Part shown: positions 53,139 through 63,278 of the stretch, one piece after another | Position numbering within the stretch: the first letter of the stretch is position 1 | Layout: each line of letters opens with the position of its first letter | From: Virgibacillus senegalensis | GTDB taxonomy: Bacteria; Bacillota; Bacilli; Bacillales; Amphibacillaceae | Reading direction: 5' to 3' | DNA length: 64,000 bases | Assembly (NCBI RefSeq): GCF_000821245.2 | Contig: NZ_LN611424.1 | Location: 127,316-191,315 of the forward strand | Translations under genes and position numbers: made by a program | Notes under the pieces: model-generated | Databases searched by the model: none | What the model saw: only the letters and a program-made list of their open reading frames with translations | Told to the model about the DNA's origin: nothing

Positions 53139-53807
53139 TCAACGCCACTCTACTATCCCATTCAAGTCTTCATAAATATGGTGTGGCTTCTGGTTTAACT
53201 CCTCGACTGGCGACTGACTGCGGTTGATCCAGGCCGTTTGAAATCCAAAGCTTTTTGCGCCGCTTATATCCCATCCATTGGAAGACATAAAGAGCACTTC
53301 CTCCCGTTCAACCCCTAGAACATTTAAAACATGGTTATAGGATGCGGGTGAAGGTTTATATTGTTTTATGTCATCGACACTGATTATTTCATGAAAAAGT
53401 GGTGCTAAACCAGAATGGTGAATAAGAGGTTCCAGCATATCCCGGGAGCCGTTGGAGAAGACAGCGAGCTTCTTATGCTTCATTTGTTGTAACACTTCAG
53501 GAACTTCCGGGTAGTAAGATAGTTTTTCATAAGCATCCAGAAGCTGCTGCATGTGAACTTCCTGAAAGGAAAGGTTCAATGTTTTCAAAGCATAGCGCAA
53601 AGAGTCCGTGGTTATTGTTTTAAAAGAAGCGTATTGTCCCATTAACTGACGTAAAAAGGCGTACTCCAATTGCTTTTGGCGCCACAACTTGCTGATTTCT
53701 TTTCCTTTTCCTTCAAACAGCTCCTGGCACTTTTCTTCTACGGAATGCACATCAAATAATGTGCCATATACGTCAAATACGAGTGCTTTTGTTTTTGCGG
53801 TAGGCAT
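53139..53807 (-). CDS. HAD-family hydrolase, haloacid dehalogenase type II-like
   Basis: A 222-residue HAD protein with nucleophile Asp in LVFDVYGTLFDVHS, the Ser/Asn site in LAVFSNGSRDML, Lys in IKQYKPSPASY, and MSSNGWDISGAKSFGF where type II dehalogenases have SSNxWD. The start is ambiguous between three codons behind AAAGGAG; 53807 has the best spacing. It hydrolyses 2-haloacids or a phosphorylated metabolite. Confidence 0.85.
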   Translation of the reverse strand: MPTAKTKALVFDVYGTLFDVHSVEEKCQELFEGKGKEISKLWRQKQLEYAFLRQLMGQYASFKTITTDSLRYALKTLNLSFQEVHMQQLLDAYEKLSYYPEVPEVLQQMKHKKLAVFSNGSRDMLEPLIHHSGLAPLFHEIISVDDIKQYKPSPASYNHVLNVLGVEREEVLFMSSNGWDISGAKSFGFQTAWINRSQSPVEELNQKPHHIYEDLNGIVEWR

Positions 53808-54100
53808 CAACATGGTCTCCTTTCCCTTTGTGAGTGATTATTTAAGCTTTTCCCTATATATTGTATCATTTTCCGAAGCGCTTTATTATCGGGGCGTATC
53901 CTATACCACATTGACTTTCCTCCATCGGCTCCCTTATATTATCAATAAATATTTAAATCTTTTGATAATAATGATAAACTAGAAATGGATTAAAATATTT
54001 GGAAAAGATGTGGAACTTTGTTGTACCTTTCATGCAATTGTAAACGCCTTCGCAGGAGTGACTACATCTTTAGCAAAACGTTAGGGAGTTTGAAGGTAAA

Positions 54101-55606
54101 ATGAGCAAATCATATACGAAAGCAGACGTTATCTTAATAGGCGCAGGAATTATGAGTGCAACGTTGGGAACGTTGCTGAAAGAGTTGGCACCGGACTGGA
54201 ACATTCGTGTTTTTGAAAAGCTCGATAGTGCAGGAGAGGAAAGCTCGAACGTATGGAATAATGCGGGAACGGGTCACTCGGCGCTGTGTGAGTTGAACTA
54301 CACACATGAAAAACCAGATGGTACAATTGATATTTCGAAAGCTATTAAAGTTAATGAACAATTTCAGGTTTCTAAACAATTTTGGTCTTACCTTGTCAGC
54401 AACAATCGCATTGAAAATCCACAGGAGTTCATCATGCCGTTGCCCCATATGAGTCTGGTACAAGGGCAGAAAAACGTGGAATTTTTAAGAAAGCGTTTTA
54501 AAGCAATGGTTGAAAATCCATTGTTTGAAGGGATGGAGTTTTCCGAAGATCCGGAGTTACTGAAGGAATGGATCCCGCTCGTTATGGAGGAGCGGTCTAC
54601 GGATGAACCTGTCGCAGCAACGAAAATCGACACGGGAACGGATGTCAATTTTGGCACGCTGACCCGTAAAATGTTCCACCATCTTGATAGCAAAGGGCTC
54701 GAGATAAATTATAAGCATCGTGTAGAAGATATTAAGCAAACGAGCGAAGGCGTTTGGGAAGTTAAAGTGCATGATATCGAGAACGAAAAAATAGAATACC
54801 ATACTGCAAACTTTGTTTTTATCGGCGGTGGAGGCGGAAGCCTGCATTTACTTCAAAAAACGGGTATACCGGAATCCAAACATATCGGGGGCTTCCCGGT
54901 CAGTGGATTATTCATGGTATGTAACAACCCGGAGGTCATTGAAAAGCATCACGCCAAGGTTTACGGCAAAGCAAAGGTGGGTGCTCCACCGATGTCTGTA
55001 CCGCATCTTGACACCCGGTTTATCGATAATAAAAAGTCGCTGTTATTTGGACCTTTTGCCGGCTTCTCGCCAAAGTTTTTGAAAACCGGATCGATGCTTG
55101 ATTTGGTTACTTCTGTTAAACAGGATAACCTGGCCACCATGGTGGCTGCTGGTGTCAAGAACGCTACTTTGACAAAATACTTGATTGAACAAGTCATCTT
55201 GTCGAAGGAGAAGCGAATGGAAGAATTGAGAGCGTTTATTCCGAATGCAAAAAGCGAGGATTGGGATGTGGTCACCGCTGGTCAGCGCGTGCAGGTTATC
55301 AAGGATACGGAAGGCGGCGGAAAAGGAACACTGCAATTTGGCACGGAGGTTGTAAGTGCGGAAGATGGTTCGATTGCTGCTTTGCTTGGAGCATCACCTG
55401 GTGCCTCTACAGCTGTATCTGTCATGCTAGAGGTTATCGAAAGATGCTTCCCGGAGCATCTCAAAGAATGGGAACCGAAAATCAAAGAGATGATCCCTTC
55501 CTATGGAGAACCGCTGTTAACGAAACCAGAGTTGATTCGTGAGATTCATGCTTCTACGAATGAGGCATTGGACTTAAACGATCAGGCATATGCCTATATA
55601 AAATAA
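54101..55606 (+). CDS. mqo: Malate:quinone oxidoreductase
   Basis: 501 residues with the N-terminal [22 protein letters not shown] motif, [38 protein letters not shown] and [16 protein letters not shown], all typical of Mqo. A membrane-associated flavoenzyme, it oxidises malate to oxaloacetate and reduces quinone. A GATAATAATGATAA element at 53964-53977 upstream resembles a Fur box, weak evidence for iron control. Confidence 0.95.
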   Translation: MSKSYTKADVILIGAGIMSATLGTLLKELAPDWNIRVFEKLDSAGEESSNVWNNAGTGHSALCELNYTHEKPDGTIDISKAIKVNEQFQVSKQFWSYLVSNNRIENPQEFIMPLPHMSLVQGQKNVEFLRKRFKAMVENPLFEGMEFSEDPELLKEWIPLVMEERSTDEPVAATKIDTGTDVNFGTLTRKMFHHLDSKGLEINYKHRVEDIKQTSEGVWEVKVHDIENEKIEYHTANFVFIGGGGGSLHLLQKTGIPESKHIGGFPVSGLFMVCNNPEVIEKHHAKVYGKAKVGAPPMSVPHLDTRFIDNKKSLLFGPFAGFSPKFLKTGSMLDLVTSVKQDNLATMVAAGVKNATLTKYLIEQVILSKEKRMEELRAFIPNAKSEDWDVVTAGQRVQVIKDTEGGGKGTLQFGTEVVSAEDGSIAALLGASPGASTAVSVMLEVIERCFPEHLKEWEPKIKEMIPSYGEPLLTKPELIREIHASTNEALDLNDQAYAYIK

Positions 55607-55609
55607 TGA

Positions 55610-55660
55610 AAAAGGAAGTATAAATGGCTTAGGCTGTTTATTGCTTCCTTTTTTTATGGG
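55610..55660 (+). terminator. Terminator of mqo
   Basis: AAAAAGGAAG and CTTCCTTTTTTT arms are separated by a long loop, directly after the mqo stop. Confidence 0.65.
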
Positions 55661-55877
55661 AAAAACTATATAACATATTTAAGTAAAAATCCCGCAGGTC
55701 AAAGAGCAGTTGAGATTGTCTTTTAGATTGCTGTCATGAAGTACATGGGAGGGACATAACAACAAATTCAGCCGGGGATTTTGCTTGCTTCGTAGCATGG
55801 AAAGAAGCAAGTAAAGGTCAGTGATTTTTGGTATTACTACCACCCCTCTGTAATATACATCAACTTTCACCACCCGT

Positions 55878-56033
55878 TTACTCATCAATTTGACTATCAA
55901 TCAAAGTAGCATTCTCGAAGTTCACTTCCTCTTTTTCTATTGGAGTAGGCTTTGAGCCTGTTTCGGCACTTACATATGCACCGAGAAATAGAATGCCACT
56001 ACAAATTAAGCCAGTAATAAATCTCTTTTTCAC
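55878..56033 (-). CDS. Small secreted peptide, 51 residues
   Basis: A GTG at 56033 lies 8 nt after AAAGGA. The product starts MKKRFITGLICSGILFLGAY and VSA, a good Sec signal, followed by an acidic 28-residue tail (PIEKEEVNFE...LIDSQIDE). The longer frame upstream lacks a ribosome site. It resembles signal-peptide precursors and small secreted factors in general; no receptor gene is adjacent. Confidence 0.5.
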   Translation of the reverse strand: MKKRFITGLICSGILFLGAYVSAETGSKPTPIEKEEVNFENATLIDSQIDE

Positions 56034-56133
56034 AAACAACGTCCTTTCGTCTATACTCATTAATTTGGAGTTTTCGGGATGCCACACGATTTTCGTTATA
56101 AACGCTTTGCACATCCTTAAACCTCTCTACTAT

Positions 56134-56373
56134 ATGCAGTTGTCATTATTTCGTTTGGGCTCTAGCTTGATCTTTTTCAGTTGGCTCGACAGCCAGCTAT
56201 TTACTATCGATTTTCTTCAAATAAATAAGCAGCAGGATTGTGTGCTGGCAGGCGCGCTTTTACATGCCAGCGAAAAGATTGGCTTGTTGCTCAGTCTCGG
56301 GATAATTGTCGTCATATTTGTATGCTACAAGGTTTCCCGTGTATCCTCTAAAAAACCGGACCGCGGGGCATAG
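56134..56373 (+). CDS. Possible small membrane protein
   Basis: A frame of 79 codons with two hydrophobic segments and a basic tail. No clear ribosome site, and its last 49 nt overlap the staygreen gene on the other strand, so confidence is low. Confidence 0.25.
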   Translation: MQLSLFRLGSSLIFFSWLDSQLFTIDFLQINKQQDCVLAGALLHASEKIGLLLSLGIIVVIFVCYKVSRVSSKKPDRGA

Positions 56374-56810
56374 TCCGCAAATACACCCCAATATTCTCTC
56401 CTTAGGAAGCTTGGGTCCGTTGAGAGAAAGTCTATGAGAATAGCGGAACAATCCAAGGTGGGATGAATTGCAAAAAATGTGTGATCTGCATACCGGATTG
56501 CCTCTAAAGCGAGGGGAAGTTCCCTCCGGAACACCTCGTCCCGAACAGCCGCCGATAGCTGACCGTCCGGCCCGTCGACTTGAACAAATGCGTGGAAAGC
56601 AGCGGAACCATTCCATTGCACCCACGTTCCCATTACCTCGTCCCGTATTTGGTTGATTTTATCCCAGGCAAAATTCGTTCCGATGGTGACAAAAAGTTCA
56701 CCCGTACTATCCGAGTGTGTAAGAGTATAAAAGCGCGGATAGAAGGGAGAGGTGGGGGTCACTCCACTTCTGAACTCTACGGAGAGCTTTTCGGGGTTTA
56801 ATTGGCTCAC
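56325..56810 (-). CDS. Staygreen-family protein
   Basis: A 161-residue protein with the staygreen pattern: LNPEKLSVEFRSGVTPTSPF, RFYTLTHSDSTGELFVTIG, DEVFRRELPLALEAIRYADH and a final REYWGVFADY. Plant SGR removes magnesium from chlorophyll; bacterial homologues are sporadic and some act as Mg-dechelatases, but the role in non-photosynthetic Bacillaceae is unknown. GTG start. Confidence 0.85.
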   Translation of the reverse strand: MSQLNPEKLSVEFRSGVTPTSPFYPRFYTLTHSDSTGELFVTIGTNFAWDKINQIRDEVMGTWVQWNGSAAFHAFVQVDGPDGQLSAAVRDEVFRRELPLALEAIRYADHTFFAIHPTLDCSAILIDFLSTDPSFLRREYWGVFADYAPRSGFLEDTRETL

Positions 56811-57044
56811 TATCTTTCACATCCTTGGGTTCTATTGCTTTACCTTATGCGGGGATTGAAACCTTTGTTCAGGATGTTGAATCACTAAACGGGAGTGCAT
56901 CACAACGAATGAGTGAAACATGTTAAAGAAAGAGGAGTCTCCGGGTACTTCCTTCGCTGGTAGGGTTTATCTGAATTTGGTTAGGAATACCACATGTTAG
57001 ATTTTAGTACTTCTTCACCCTTATTCAGAATTCTTTCTTAAGCG
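56811..57044. other. Gene-free region
   Basis: No gene was recognised before the palindromic repeat. Confidence 0.3.
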
Positions 57045-57156
57045 GCGGAAAATGCGACACTCCTGGGGGAAGAGCAGCTTCCGAAGACCCCGCAGGGAGT
57101 GCACTTTGCTCACGAGGAGGCTGAGGTGCTGCCCCCGGAAAGGGAGTGTTTTCCGC
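57045..57156. repeat. Bacillaceae extragenic palindrome (bcr-like), copy 2
   Basis: GCGGAAAA...TTTTCCGC ends enclose GACACTCC...GGGAGTGT and GCAGCTTCCGAAGACCCC / GGAGGCTGAGGTGCTGC arms, forming one long imperfect hairpin of about 110 nt in which bases are shared with the 51.7-kb copy. Confidence 0.7.
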
Positions 57157-57323
57157 AGCGCTGCACGCACACTCCACTTCATTAGTCCGAGTGAGAGCTT
57201 TATAAAAATAGATTTTTTATTAGTTTGCAGTTTTTATCAAAAGTGTAAAATTTGAATAGCAACAAAGCCTGCGAAAAGAGCCTAAAGAAACAGCCCTGAT
57301 ACCAATGGAATCAGGGCTTGTAT

Positions 57324-59270
57324 TCACAAGGACTCTTTAATGATTTTTTTGTAATAAAGGAAGGAAAGAAGGCCGAATATGGAATAGAGTAACGTGTACA
57401 ATCCCATCACGATAAACATCGGCGTCCAAAGCTCCGTACCGAAGAAGAACCAGCCGGATTGTACGGCGAAATAGCTATGCAACAAGCCGACAATTAACGG
57501 GATGCCGAAATTGAAAAGCTGTTTACCGCGAATACCTTTAGCTAAATCCTTCCGGGTAAAGCCTAATTTTCGCAGAATCGTATAGCTCGGTTTTTCTTCT
57601 TCGCTTTCCCCCATTTGCTTAAAGTAAAGGATGCAGCCGGAAGTAACCAGGAAGGTCAATCCTAAGAAGCCGACAATGAACATGATCAATCCCATGCTCT
57701 GTTTTTGATTAAGCGTAGATTGATAAAGGGAGTAGTTTCCATTTTCATCGCTCATGTTCATGGCTTGGAAAATGTCATTTGCTTCCTTAGCCTTCTCTTT
57801 CTCTTTTAACATGATGCCGATATAGGTGGATGCTTCATGTTGCAACTCCGGATCAACATCCTGCTCCAATTGCTTATATGTTGTGCGATCCACGATGGCA
57901 GTAGGCAAACCGCCTACAGTAAAATAGTTGGATATTATCTTTTCCTTGGAAAGTCCGGCATAGCGCAGGAGTAATTCCTCGTTCTTTCCGTGGATGGTGA
58001 CATTGCCCTTTCCATCCAGATTGATCATTTTTTGTAGTGCGTCATTATAACCGGTAAATAGCGTCTCGTTTTCCGTCATGTCAATTCCTTCGACCTCTGT
58101 ATCGTTTATAACCGGTACCAACATTTTCCCATCGCCTGTATGGAACTCTTCCAAATGGGTGTCCGTTATATCGGTGATGTCTGCTTCAGCCACCAGGACC
58201 TCGATAGCTTTTTCGCTGTAGGCTATGTTTTGCTCCGCCAACCTGGAGGTGAAGAACTCTGCATCCTCTTGACTAACAAAGGAAAAATCGTCCGGTGACA
58301 TGGTTTCTGCTGTTTTTTCGGCTGAATAATAGGAAATGTACGTCAAGGACAATAAAGCAATCGCCAATGCCGACACGGTTGTAATAATCGTGAGCAGCAA
58401 GGCATTCGATTTCATTCGGAACATGATCGACGATAAGGACAGGACATCGTTGATATTCAAATAGCCGCCTTTGCTTTTTCGGATGATATTCGCCAGAAAG
58501 CGGACGGATCCTTTGTAAAAGAAGTACGTGCCGATGATAACCGAACCCAGGATAAAGAGCATAGCCATATACAAACGCGTAATAGAATTGAAGTCTCCAT
58601 CAAACAATTTTGACGAAACATAATAACCTGTTGAAATCAATCCGAGACCTAAAACTCCCATCAACATTTCCAGGATAGAGATTTTCTTCACTTTTTCTTC
58701 TGTCCGTGATTGGACACGGAATAACGATAAAATGCTTTGCCTCCTGATGAAGAGATAATTCGTGAGCATGATCAACAGATAAATTGCACTAAACACGAGC
58801 AGGGTTTGACTGAAAGCTTGTGTTGAAAAATAAAGATTCGCCACAGAATCGATTCCGGTTATTTTGAACATAGCCATCGTCATCAACTTGGAAACCGAGA
58901 ATCCGAATGCGATGCCGACTAGCAGAGAACCGAAATAGATCATTAGATTTTCTACACTAAGAATCCGGAAAATCCGGTGCTTCGTCATTCCGATCAGTTG
59001 AAACAGCCCGATTTCCTTGCTGCGCCTTTTGATAAATAGATTGTTTGCATATAAAACAAAGACCGAAACAATGGCTATTAGTAAGAACGAAGCGGCACGG
59101 ACCGCTGCCCCGCCCTTTATTCCCGACTTCATCTCAGTCATTGCCGGATCATACTGCAGGGTGACAAAGGCAAAATAGAGAGCCACACTAAAAATCAAAG
59201 CAAATACATACAAGTAGTAGTTTTTTAGATTCTTTTTCAGGTTACGGAAGATCAATTGATTAACGCTCAT
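57324..59270 (-). CDS. bceB: BceB-like ABC transporter permease
   Basis: A FtsX-type permease of about 648 residues with ten membrane helices and the large extracellular loop between helices 7 and 8 (about 200 residues) that defines BceB antimicrobial-peptide transporters. The ATG at 59270 overlaps the ATPase stop. BceB detects and removes lipid II-cycle antibiotics such as bacitracin and is itself the sensor for the kinase. The bce-group assignment is firm; the specific antibiotic is not. Confidence 0.88.
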   Translation of the reverse strand: MSVNQLIFRNLKKNLKNYYLYVFALIFSVALYFAFVTLQYDPAMTEMKSGIKGGAAVRAASFLLIAIVSVFVLYANNLFIKRRSKEIGLFQLIGMTKHRIFRILSVENLMIYFGSLLVGIAFGFSVSKLMTMAMFKITGIDSVANLYFSTQAFSQTLLVFSAIYLLIMLTNYLFIRRQSILSLFRVQSRTEEKVKKISILEMLMGVLGLGLISTGYYVSSKLFDGDFNSITRLYMAMLFILGSVIIGTYFFYKGSVRFLANIIRKSKGGYLNINDVLSLSSIMFRMKSNALLLTIITTVSALAIALLSLTYISYYSAEKTAETMSPDDFSFVSQEDAEFFTSRLAEQNIAYSEKAIEVLVAEADITDITDTHLEEFHTGDGKMLVPVINDTEVEGIDMTENETLFTGYNDALQKMINLDGKGNVTIHGKNEELLLRYAGLSKEKIISNYFTVGGLPTAIVDRTTYKQLEQDVDPELQHEASTYIGIMLKEKEKAKEANDIFQAMNMSDENGNYSLYQSTLNQKQSMGLIMFIVGFLGLTFLVTSGCILYFKQMGESEEEKPSYTILRKLGFTRKDLAKGIRGKQLFNFGIPLIVGLLHSYFAVQSGWFFFGTELWTPMFIVMGLYTLLYSIFGLLSFLYYKKIIKESL

Positions 59271-60021
59271 ATTGGACCCCGCCAAGTACCCCTTGGGTTT
59301 TCATGATATCCTTTAAGAAGGTTTGCCTTGTCTGATCTCCTTTGTTCAACTGTGTATAGATACTGCCATCTTTGATGAAAATGACCCGGCTGCTGTAGCT
59401 TGCTGCCACTGGATCATGCGATACCATCACGATCGTTGCTTTTCGTTTTTCATTCAAGTCGCTCATTTTGGACAGTAAGTCGGAGGCTGATTTAGAATCG
59501 AGCGCTCCTGTCGGCTCATCGGCAAAAATGATACTAGGTTCATGAATGAACGCCCGCGCAGCGGATGTTCGCTGTTTCTGACCACCGGATATTTCATTCG
59601 GATATTTGTCCTGTATATCCGCTATCCCTAATTCATCAGCTACCGCTTTGAAGCGTTTCTTTGCCTCCTGTTTGGACACGTTTGAGATGGATAGTGGTAA
59701 AAGGATATTTTCTTTGACCGTCAATGTATCGAGTAAATTGTATTCCTGAAAAATAAAGCCCAAGTGATGTTTCCTGAATTCTGCCAGCTGTTTGTCTTTT
59801 CGTCCGGTAATTTCTTCCCCGTTTATTTTAATCGTGCCGTGGCTGACCCGGTCGATCGACGAGAGGACGTTGAGCAGGGTTGTTTTTCCGGAACCGGATG
59901 CCCCCATTATCGTGACGAACTCACCGGTTTCGATGGCTATATCTATACCGGTCAATACTTCTTGTTTAGTAAATTTATTGCCATAGCTTTTATAGATTTT
60001 CGTAGCTTCCAATACATTCAA
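59260..60021 (-). CDS. bceA: BceA-like ABC transporter ATPase
   Basis: A 253-residue ATPase: Walker [14 protein letters not shown]-loop FQEYNLLD, signature [15 protein letters not shown], Walker [13 protein letters not shown] and switch His in VMVSHDP. TTG start behind GGAGGGG. Downstream of the kinase/regulator pair and overlapping the permease. Confidence 0.93.
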   Translation of the reverse strand: MNVLEATKIYKSYGNKFTKQEVLTGIDIAIETGEFVTIMGASGSGKTTLLNVLSSIDRVSHGTIKINGEEITGRKDKQLAEFRKHHLGFIFQEYNLLDTLTVKENILLPLSISNVSKQEAKKRFKAVADELGIADIQDKYPNEISGGQKQRTSAARAFIHEPSIIFADEPTGALDSKSASDLLSKMSDLNEKRKATIVMVSHDPVAASYSSRVIFIKDGSIYTQLNKGDQTRQTFLKDIMKTQGVLGGVQYER

Positions 60022-60106
60022 TGTTACCCCTCCAATGCGTTGTTAGCTTTATTTTATAATTTCTGGTTTTCTTAGTCCTTTCAATCTGCGAACAAAATAA
60101 CAAAGA

Positions 60107-60128
60107 CATGTGACACTTTTGTCACATG
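60107..60128. promoter_or_regulatory. BceR-type operator palindrome
   Basis: CATGTGACA-CTTT-TGTCACATG is a perfect 9+9 palindrome located between the kinase stop and the bceA start, where Bce-type regulators bind to activate bceAB. The right arm overlaps the last codons of the kinase gene. Confidence 0.65.
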
Positions 60129-61129
60129 CCTCGGATTTTTACGAATTCATCCGGGTCCGGGAAAGCTAAGGTGAAGACAGAGCCGCCCCCAGGTTCAGAG
60201 TCGACAAGGATATCGATTTTCAACATGTCTGCAGCCAGCTTTGACAAGTATAACCCCATCCCGGTCGCGGCATTGTCCTGGTGCTGTGTCGTGGAAGTGA
60301 AGCCTTTGTCAAAAATGCGAGGAAGATCTTTTGCTTCAATCCCTCTGCCGTTGTCGAAGATTTGCAATTGTGACTGGCCGTTTTCTTCCCTGCTTTTGAC
60401 GATGATTTCAGAGGAAACGTCGCTATATTTAATGGCATTTGTCAACAACTGACGGATGATAAAGGAAAGCCATTTTGCGTCGCTCAAGACTGTGGTAACT
60501 GTCAGGTCGACGTCCATTCCAATCCGCTTTTGCATGCACCAGGAGCGCAGGGCGTTTATTTCGCTAAACAGAAGTGGCTCTAGCACAATCTCTTCCATAT
60601 AGAGGTCGTTTTCAATGAAAGGAATCCGTTTATGGTGAAGCTGTTGATCAAGCAGTAAGTGAATGCGAAGCCACTCGTTTTTCAGTTGTTGTTTTAACTG
60701 CTGGTCCTCTATCCGGTCAATGATTAAATGCATGGTCGTCATCGGGGTTTTTACCTCGTGAATCCACGAAAGCAAATCATCTTTTTCCTGTTCCAGCAAT
60801 TGTTGATTAGTTGAAGCGTCTTTTTTCAATTGTTCGATCGGTTCGATAATGCTGTCGACGACAAGCCTTTCAAATGGAGTAGATGGTTCTGGAAGGCTTG
60901 TTACATCGAGATTATAATCCCGTTGCTTAAGCTCTTGGAAAAACCGCGATTCTTGATGATAACGGACGATTAAAAAAACGAGAAAGATAACTAGGGAGAG
61001 AAACACAAAATAGACGATAGAAGAAAATCGGATCGTTGTATCAAGGTAACCGATAATCAAGGCAAGCAGCTGTACAAACAAGAACAGGATAATCCAGCTT
61101 GCACGTTCTCTTAAGAAGCTTCCAATCAT
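60122..61129 (-). CDS. bceS: BceS-like intramembrane-sensing histidine kinase
   Basis: 335 residues: two N-terminal helices (12-29 and 36-56) with almost no loop between, so no sensor domain, then the phosphoacceptor His124 in LLSWIHEVKTPMTTMH and an ATPase domain (LLTNAIKYS, IFDNGRGIEAKDLPRIFDKG, GMGLYLSKL). This is the signature of BceS kinases that read out their transporter. It overlaps the regulator gene by 4 nt. Confidence 0.92.
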   Translation of the reverse strand: MIGSFLRERASWIILFLFVQLLALIIGYLDTTIRFSSIVYFVFLSLVIFLVFLIVRYHQESRFFQELKQRDYNLDVTSLPEPSTPFERLVVDSIIEPIEQLKKDASTNQQLLEQEKDDLLSWIHEVKTPMTTMHLIIDRIEDQQLKQQLKNEWLRIHLLLDQQLHHKRIPFIENDLYMEEIVLEPLLFSEINALRSWCMQKRIGMDVDLTVTTVLSDAKWLSFIIRQLLTNAIKYSDVSSEIIVKSREENGQSQLQIFDNGRGIEAKDLPRIFDKGFTSTTQHQDNAATGMGLYLSKLAADMLKIDILVDSEPGGGSVFTLAFPDPDEFVKIRGM

Positions 61130-61827
61130 AAGGAGGCCTGCTCTTTTGCCACATAGCCTTGGCCGAATTTTGTTTCAATCAAGTCGCCCATTCCCAGCTC
61201 GCCGAGCCGCTTCCGTAATCTGTTCACATTTACGGTTAACGTATTGTCACTGACGAAACGCTGATCATCCCACAAGCGGTTGATCAATTCCTCGCGGCTG
61301 ACTATTTTGTTTTTCCGCTCGATTAGCAGTTTTAATATAAACATCTCATTCTTGGTCAGTTCTACCATTCCGGAATCATTACTTACCCGGTTTCGCTCCA
61401 GGTCGATTGTTGCCCCTGCCCAGGTCTTTAGTTCATTTATATCATTGCTATAGTTATACACCCGGCGTAAAATGGCCTGGATTTTGGCAATCAGTACATC
61501 GAAATGGAATGGCTTCTGAACAAAGTCATCAGCCCCAAGATTCATCGACATCACCATGTCTGTCGGATGGTCACGGGAAGACAAGAAAATGATTGGCACG
61601 TTGGAATGCTCACGGATCATCCGGCACCAGTGAAACCCGTCAAACTTGGGCAGCTGTATATCGATAATAACTAATTCAGGCTGCACCTCTGTAAATACTT
61701 CCATCACCCGTTGAAAGTCTTCGATACCATAAACGTCATAAGACCATTGATGCAGACGGTCTTTGATTTCCTGAAATAAAGATTTGTCATCTTCGATCAG
61801 CAGAATTTTGAACAACCTAATCACCAC
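61126..61827 (-). CDS. bceR: BceR-like OmpR-family response regulator
   Basis: Receiver domain with Asp56 in LVIIDIQLPKFDG, acidic pocket IEDD, and conserved Lys in VQKPFHFD, followed by an OmpR winged helix (SDNTLTVNVNRLRKRL). The start may be TTG 61815, with a better-placed ribosome site; GTG 61827 adds four residues. It activates bceAB, probably through the palindrome at 60107-60128. Confidence 0.92.
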   Translation of the reverse strand: MVIRLFKILLIEDDKSLFQEIKDRLHQWSYDVYGIEDFQRVMEVFTEVQPELVIIDIQLPKFDGFHWCRMIREHSNVPIIFLSSRDHPTDMVMSMNLGADDFVQKPFHFDVLIAKIQAILRRVYNYSNDINELKTWAGATIDLERNRVSNDSGMVELTKNEMFILKLLIERKNKIVSREELINRLWDDQRFVSDNTLTVNVNRLRKRLGELGMGDLIETKFGQGYVAKEQASL

Positions 61828-62017
61828 ACTTTTTTATACTCTACGAAAAGTATAGCATGCTTTCTTCTCGATTCTCTCTGGAAAATCAATTTCATCTAGG
61901 AGTATTGCTGCATTTTTGGAAGGATGAAAGCGAGTCTTTTTACAAGCCTGACAGCAGCTTGTATACTATGGTAACGCAATATGGCGTATAGATTCATTAA
62001 GAGAGTAATGTAAAAAA

Positions 62018-62026
62018 GTATACTGT
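62018..62026 (+). promoter_or_regulatory. Candidate HxlR box upstream of hxlR
   Basis: GTATACTGT here is inverted as ACAGTATA at 62527-62534 upstream of hxlA. The same motif in front of both transcripts is what shared HxlR control would give. Weak on its own. Confidence 0.35.
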
Positions 62027-62056
62027 TGTGTTTTATATAGGAGGTAGGGACTTATC

Positions 62057-62431
62057 ATGGGACATGTTTGCGATAGAGAGTTCAACTGTGAGAAAGAGCT
62101 GACACTTTCCGTGATTGGTGGAAAGTGGAAAATGATTATATTGTGGCACCTTGGCAATGAAGGAACGAAGCGATTTAACGAGTTAAAAAGGCTTATCCCG
62201 GGAATCACGCAAAGAATGCTGATCACGCAGCTGCGTGAACTGGAGTCGGATTTCATTGTACATAGAGAGGTATATCCGGAAGTACCTCCGAAAGTAGAGT
62301 ACTCATTGACCGCGCAAGGCGAGTCCCTAATGCCTGTATTGGAAAGAATGTATGACTGGGGAAAAAGATACAAGTCATACCTTGATAAGGAAGTTCCTGG
62401 CTCGATTCATATCAAAGAGGCAGCCAAATAA
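62057..62431 (+). CDS. hxlR: HxlR-family regulator
   Basis: A 124-residue single-domain winged-helix protein: [30 protein letters not shown] and [13 protein letters not shown]. Cys5 and Cys11 near the N-terminus (CDREFNC) are the conserved position for thiol or aldehyde sensing in this family. In B. subtilis HxlR activates hxlAB in response to formaldehyde; synteny supports the same here. AGGAGG precedes the ATG. Confidence 0.92.
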   Translation: MGHVCDREFNCEKELTLSVIGGKWKMIILWHLGNEGTKRFNELKRLIPGITQRMLITQLRELESDFIVHREVYPEVPPKVEYSLTAQGESLMPVLERMYDWGKRYKSYLDKEVPGSIHIKEAAK

Positions 62432-62440
62432 CAGCAGACC

Positions 62441-62478
62441 AAAGTGGTGAAACGTCATTAGTTTCGCCACTTTTTTGT
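62441..62478 (+). terminator. Terminator of hxlR
   Basis: AAAGTGGTGAAAC pairs with GTTTCGCCACTTT around GTCATTA; T run follows. hxlAB is therefore a separate transcript. Confidence 0.85.
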
Positions 62479-62526
62479 TTGGCAAGAGTAAAAACAAATG
62501 TTGCAGCAGAAGATAAGAGGGGTGAT

Positions 62527-62549
62527 ACAGTATAGTTTTTATCACTATA
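62527..62549 (+). promoter_or_regulatory. Candidate HxlR site before hxlA
   Basis: ACAGTATA followed by a TATAG...CTATA dyad (62531-62549) about 90 nt upstream of hxlA. It shares its core with the site before hxlR in inverted orientation. Confidence 0.35.
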
Positions 62550-62636
62550 TGAGGGAAAAGTGCGTACTTATGAGATGCGTGGAAATCCTTTAAACTGAAG
62601 GAGAATACATCATTACATGCAAAGGAGCCAGGGTAG

Positions 62637-63269
62637 ATGAAATTACAATTAGCTTTAGACTTAGTAAATATTCCGCAAGCCATTGAATTGATCAAAGAGG
62701 TAGAAGAGCATATCGATATCGTGGAAATCGGTACTCCGATTATTAATAGTGAAGGACATCGCGCAGTTCGTGAAGTAAAAGAAGCATTTCCTAATTTGAC
62801 AGTGCTTGCAGATGTCAAAATCATGGATGCTGCTGCTTATGAAGTGGAACAAGCTTCCAAAGCTGGTGCGGATATCGTGACGATATTAGGTGCAGCAGAA
62901 GACAGTTCCATTAAAGGAGCGGTGGAAGCGGCAAGAAAACAAGGGAAAGAAATTCTTGTCGACATGATCGCCGTAAAGGACATTAAAACACGCGCCGAGG
63001 AACTAGATACACTTGGTGCTGACTATATTTGTGTGCATACAGGATATGACCTGCAAGCAGAAGGAAAGGATTCATTCGAAGATCTTCGGACCATTAAGCA
63101 AGTGGTCAAGAATGCCAAGACGGCTATTGCCGGCGGTATTAAGTTGGAAACACTGCCAGAAGTGATTGAAGCACAGCCTGACCTGATCATTGTCGGCGGT
63201 GGTATTACAAGCAAAGTTGATAAAAAAGCGGAAGCTGAAAAAATCAAACTAATGATGGAAAAGGCGTGA
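62637..63269 (+). CDS. hxlA: 3-hexulose-6-phosphate synthase
   Basis: A 210-residue OMP-decarboxylase-superfamily barrel: MKLQLALDLVNIPQAI, VEIGTPIINSEG, VLADVKIMDAAA with the catalytic Asp-x-Lys-x-x-Asp, AGADIVTILGAA, and a C-terminal IIVGGGIT phosphate site. It condenses formaldehyde with ribulose-5-phosphate in the RuMP pathway. It is followed 9 nt later by hxlB. Confidence 0.95.
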   Translation: MKLQLALDLVNIPQAIELIKEVEEHIDIVEIGTPIINSEGHRAVREVKEAFPNLTVLADVKIMDAAAYEVEQASKAGADIVTILGAAEDSSIKGAVEAARKQGKEILVDMIAVKDIKTRAEELDTLGADYICVHTGYDLQAEGKDSFEDLRTIKQVVKNAKTAIAGGIKLETLPEVIEAQPDLIIVGGGITSKVDKKAEAEKIKLMMEKA

Positions 63270-63278
63270 ACGCGTAAG

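Noticed and set aside
53964-53977. Fur box before mqo
   Set aside because: GATAATAATGATAA resembles part of a Fur box, but the match is partial and the region is AT-rich; mentioned only within the mqo entry.
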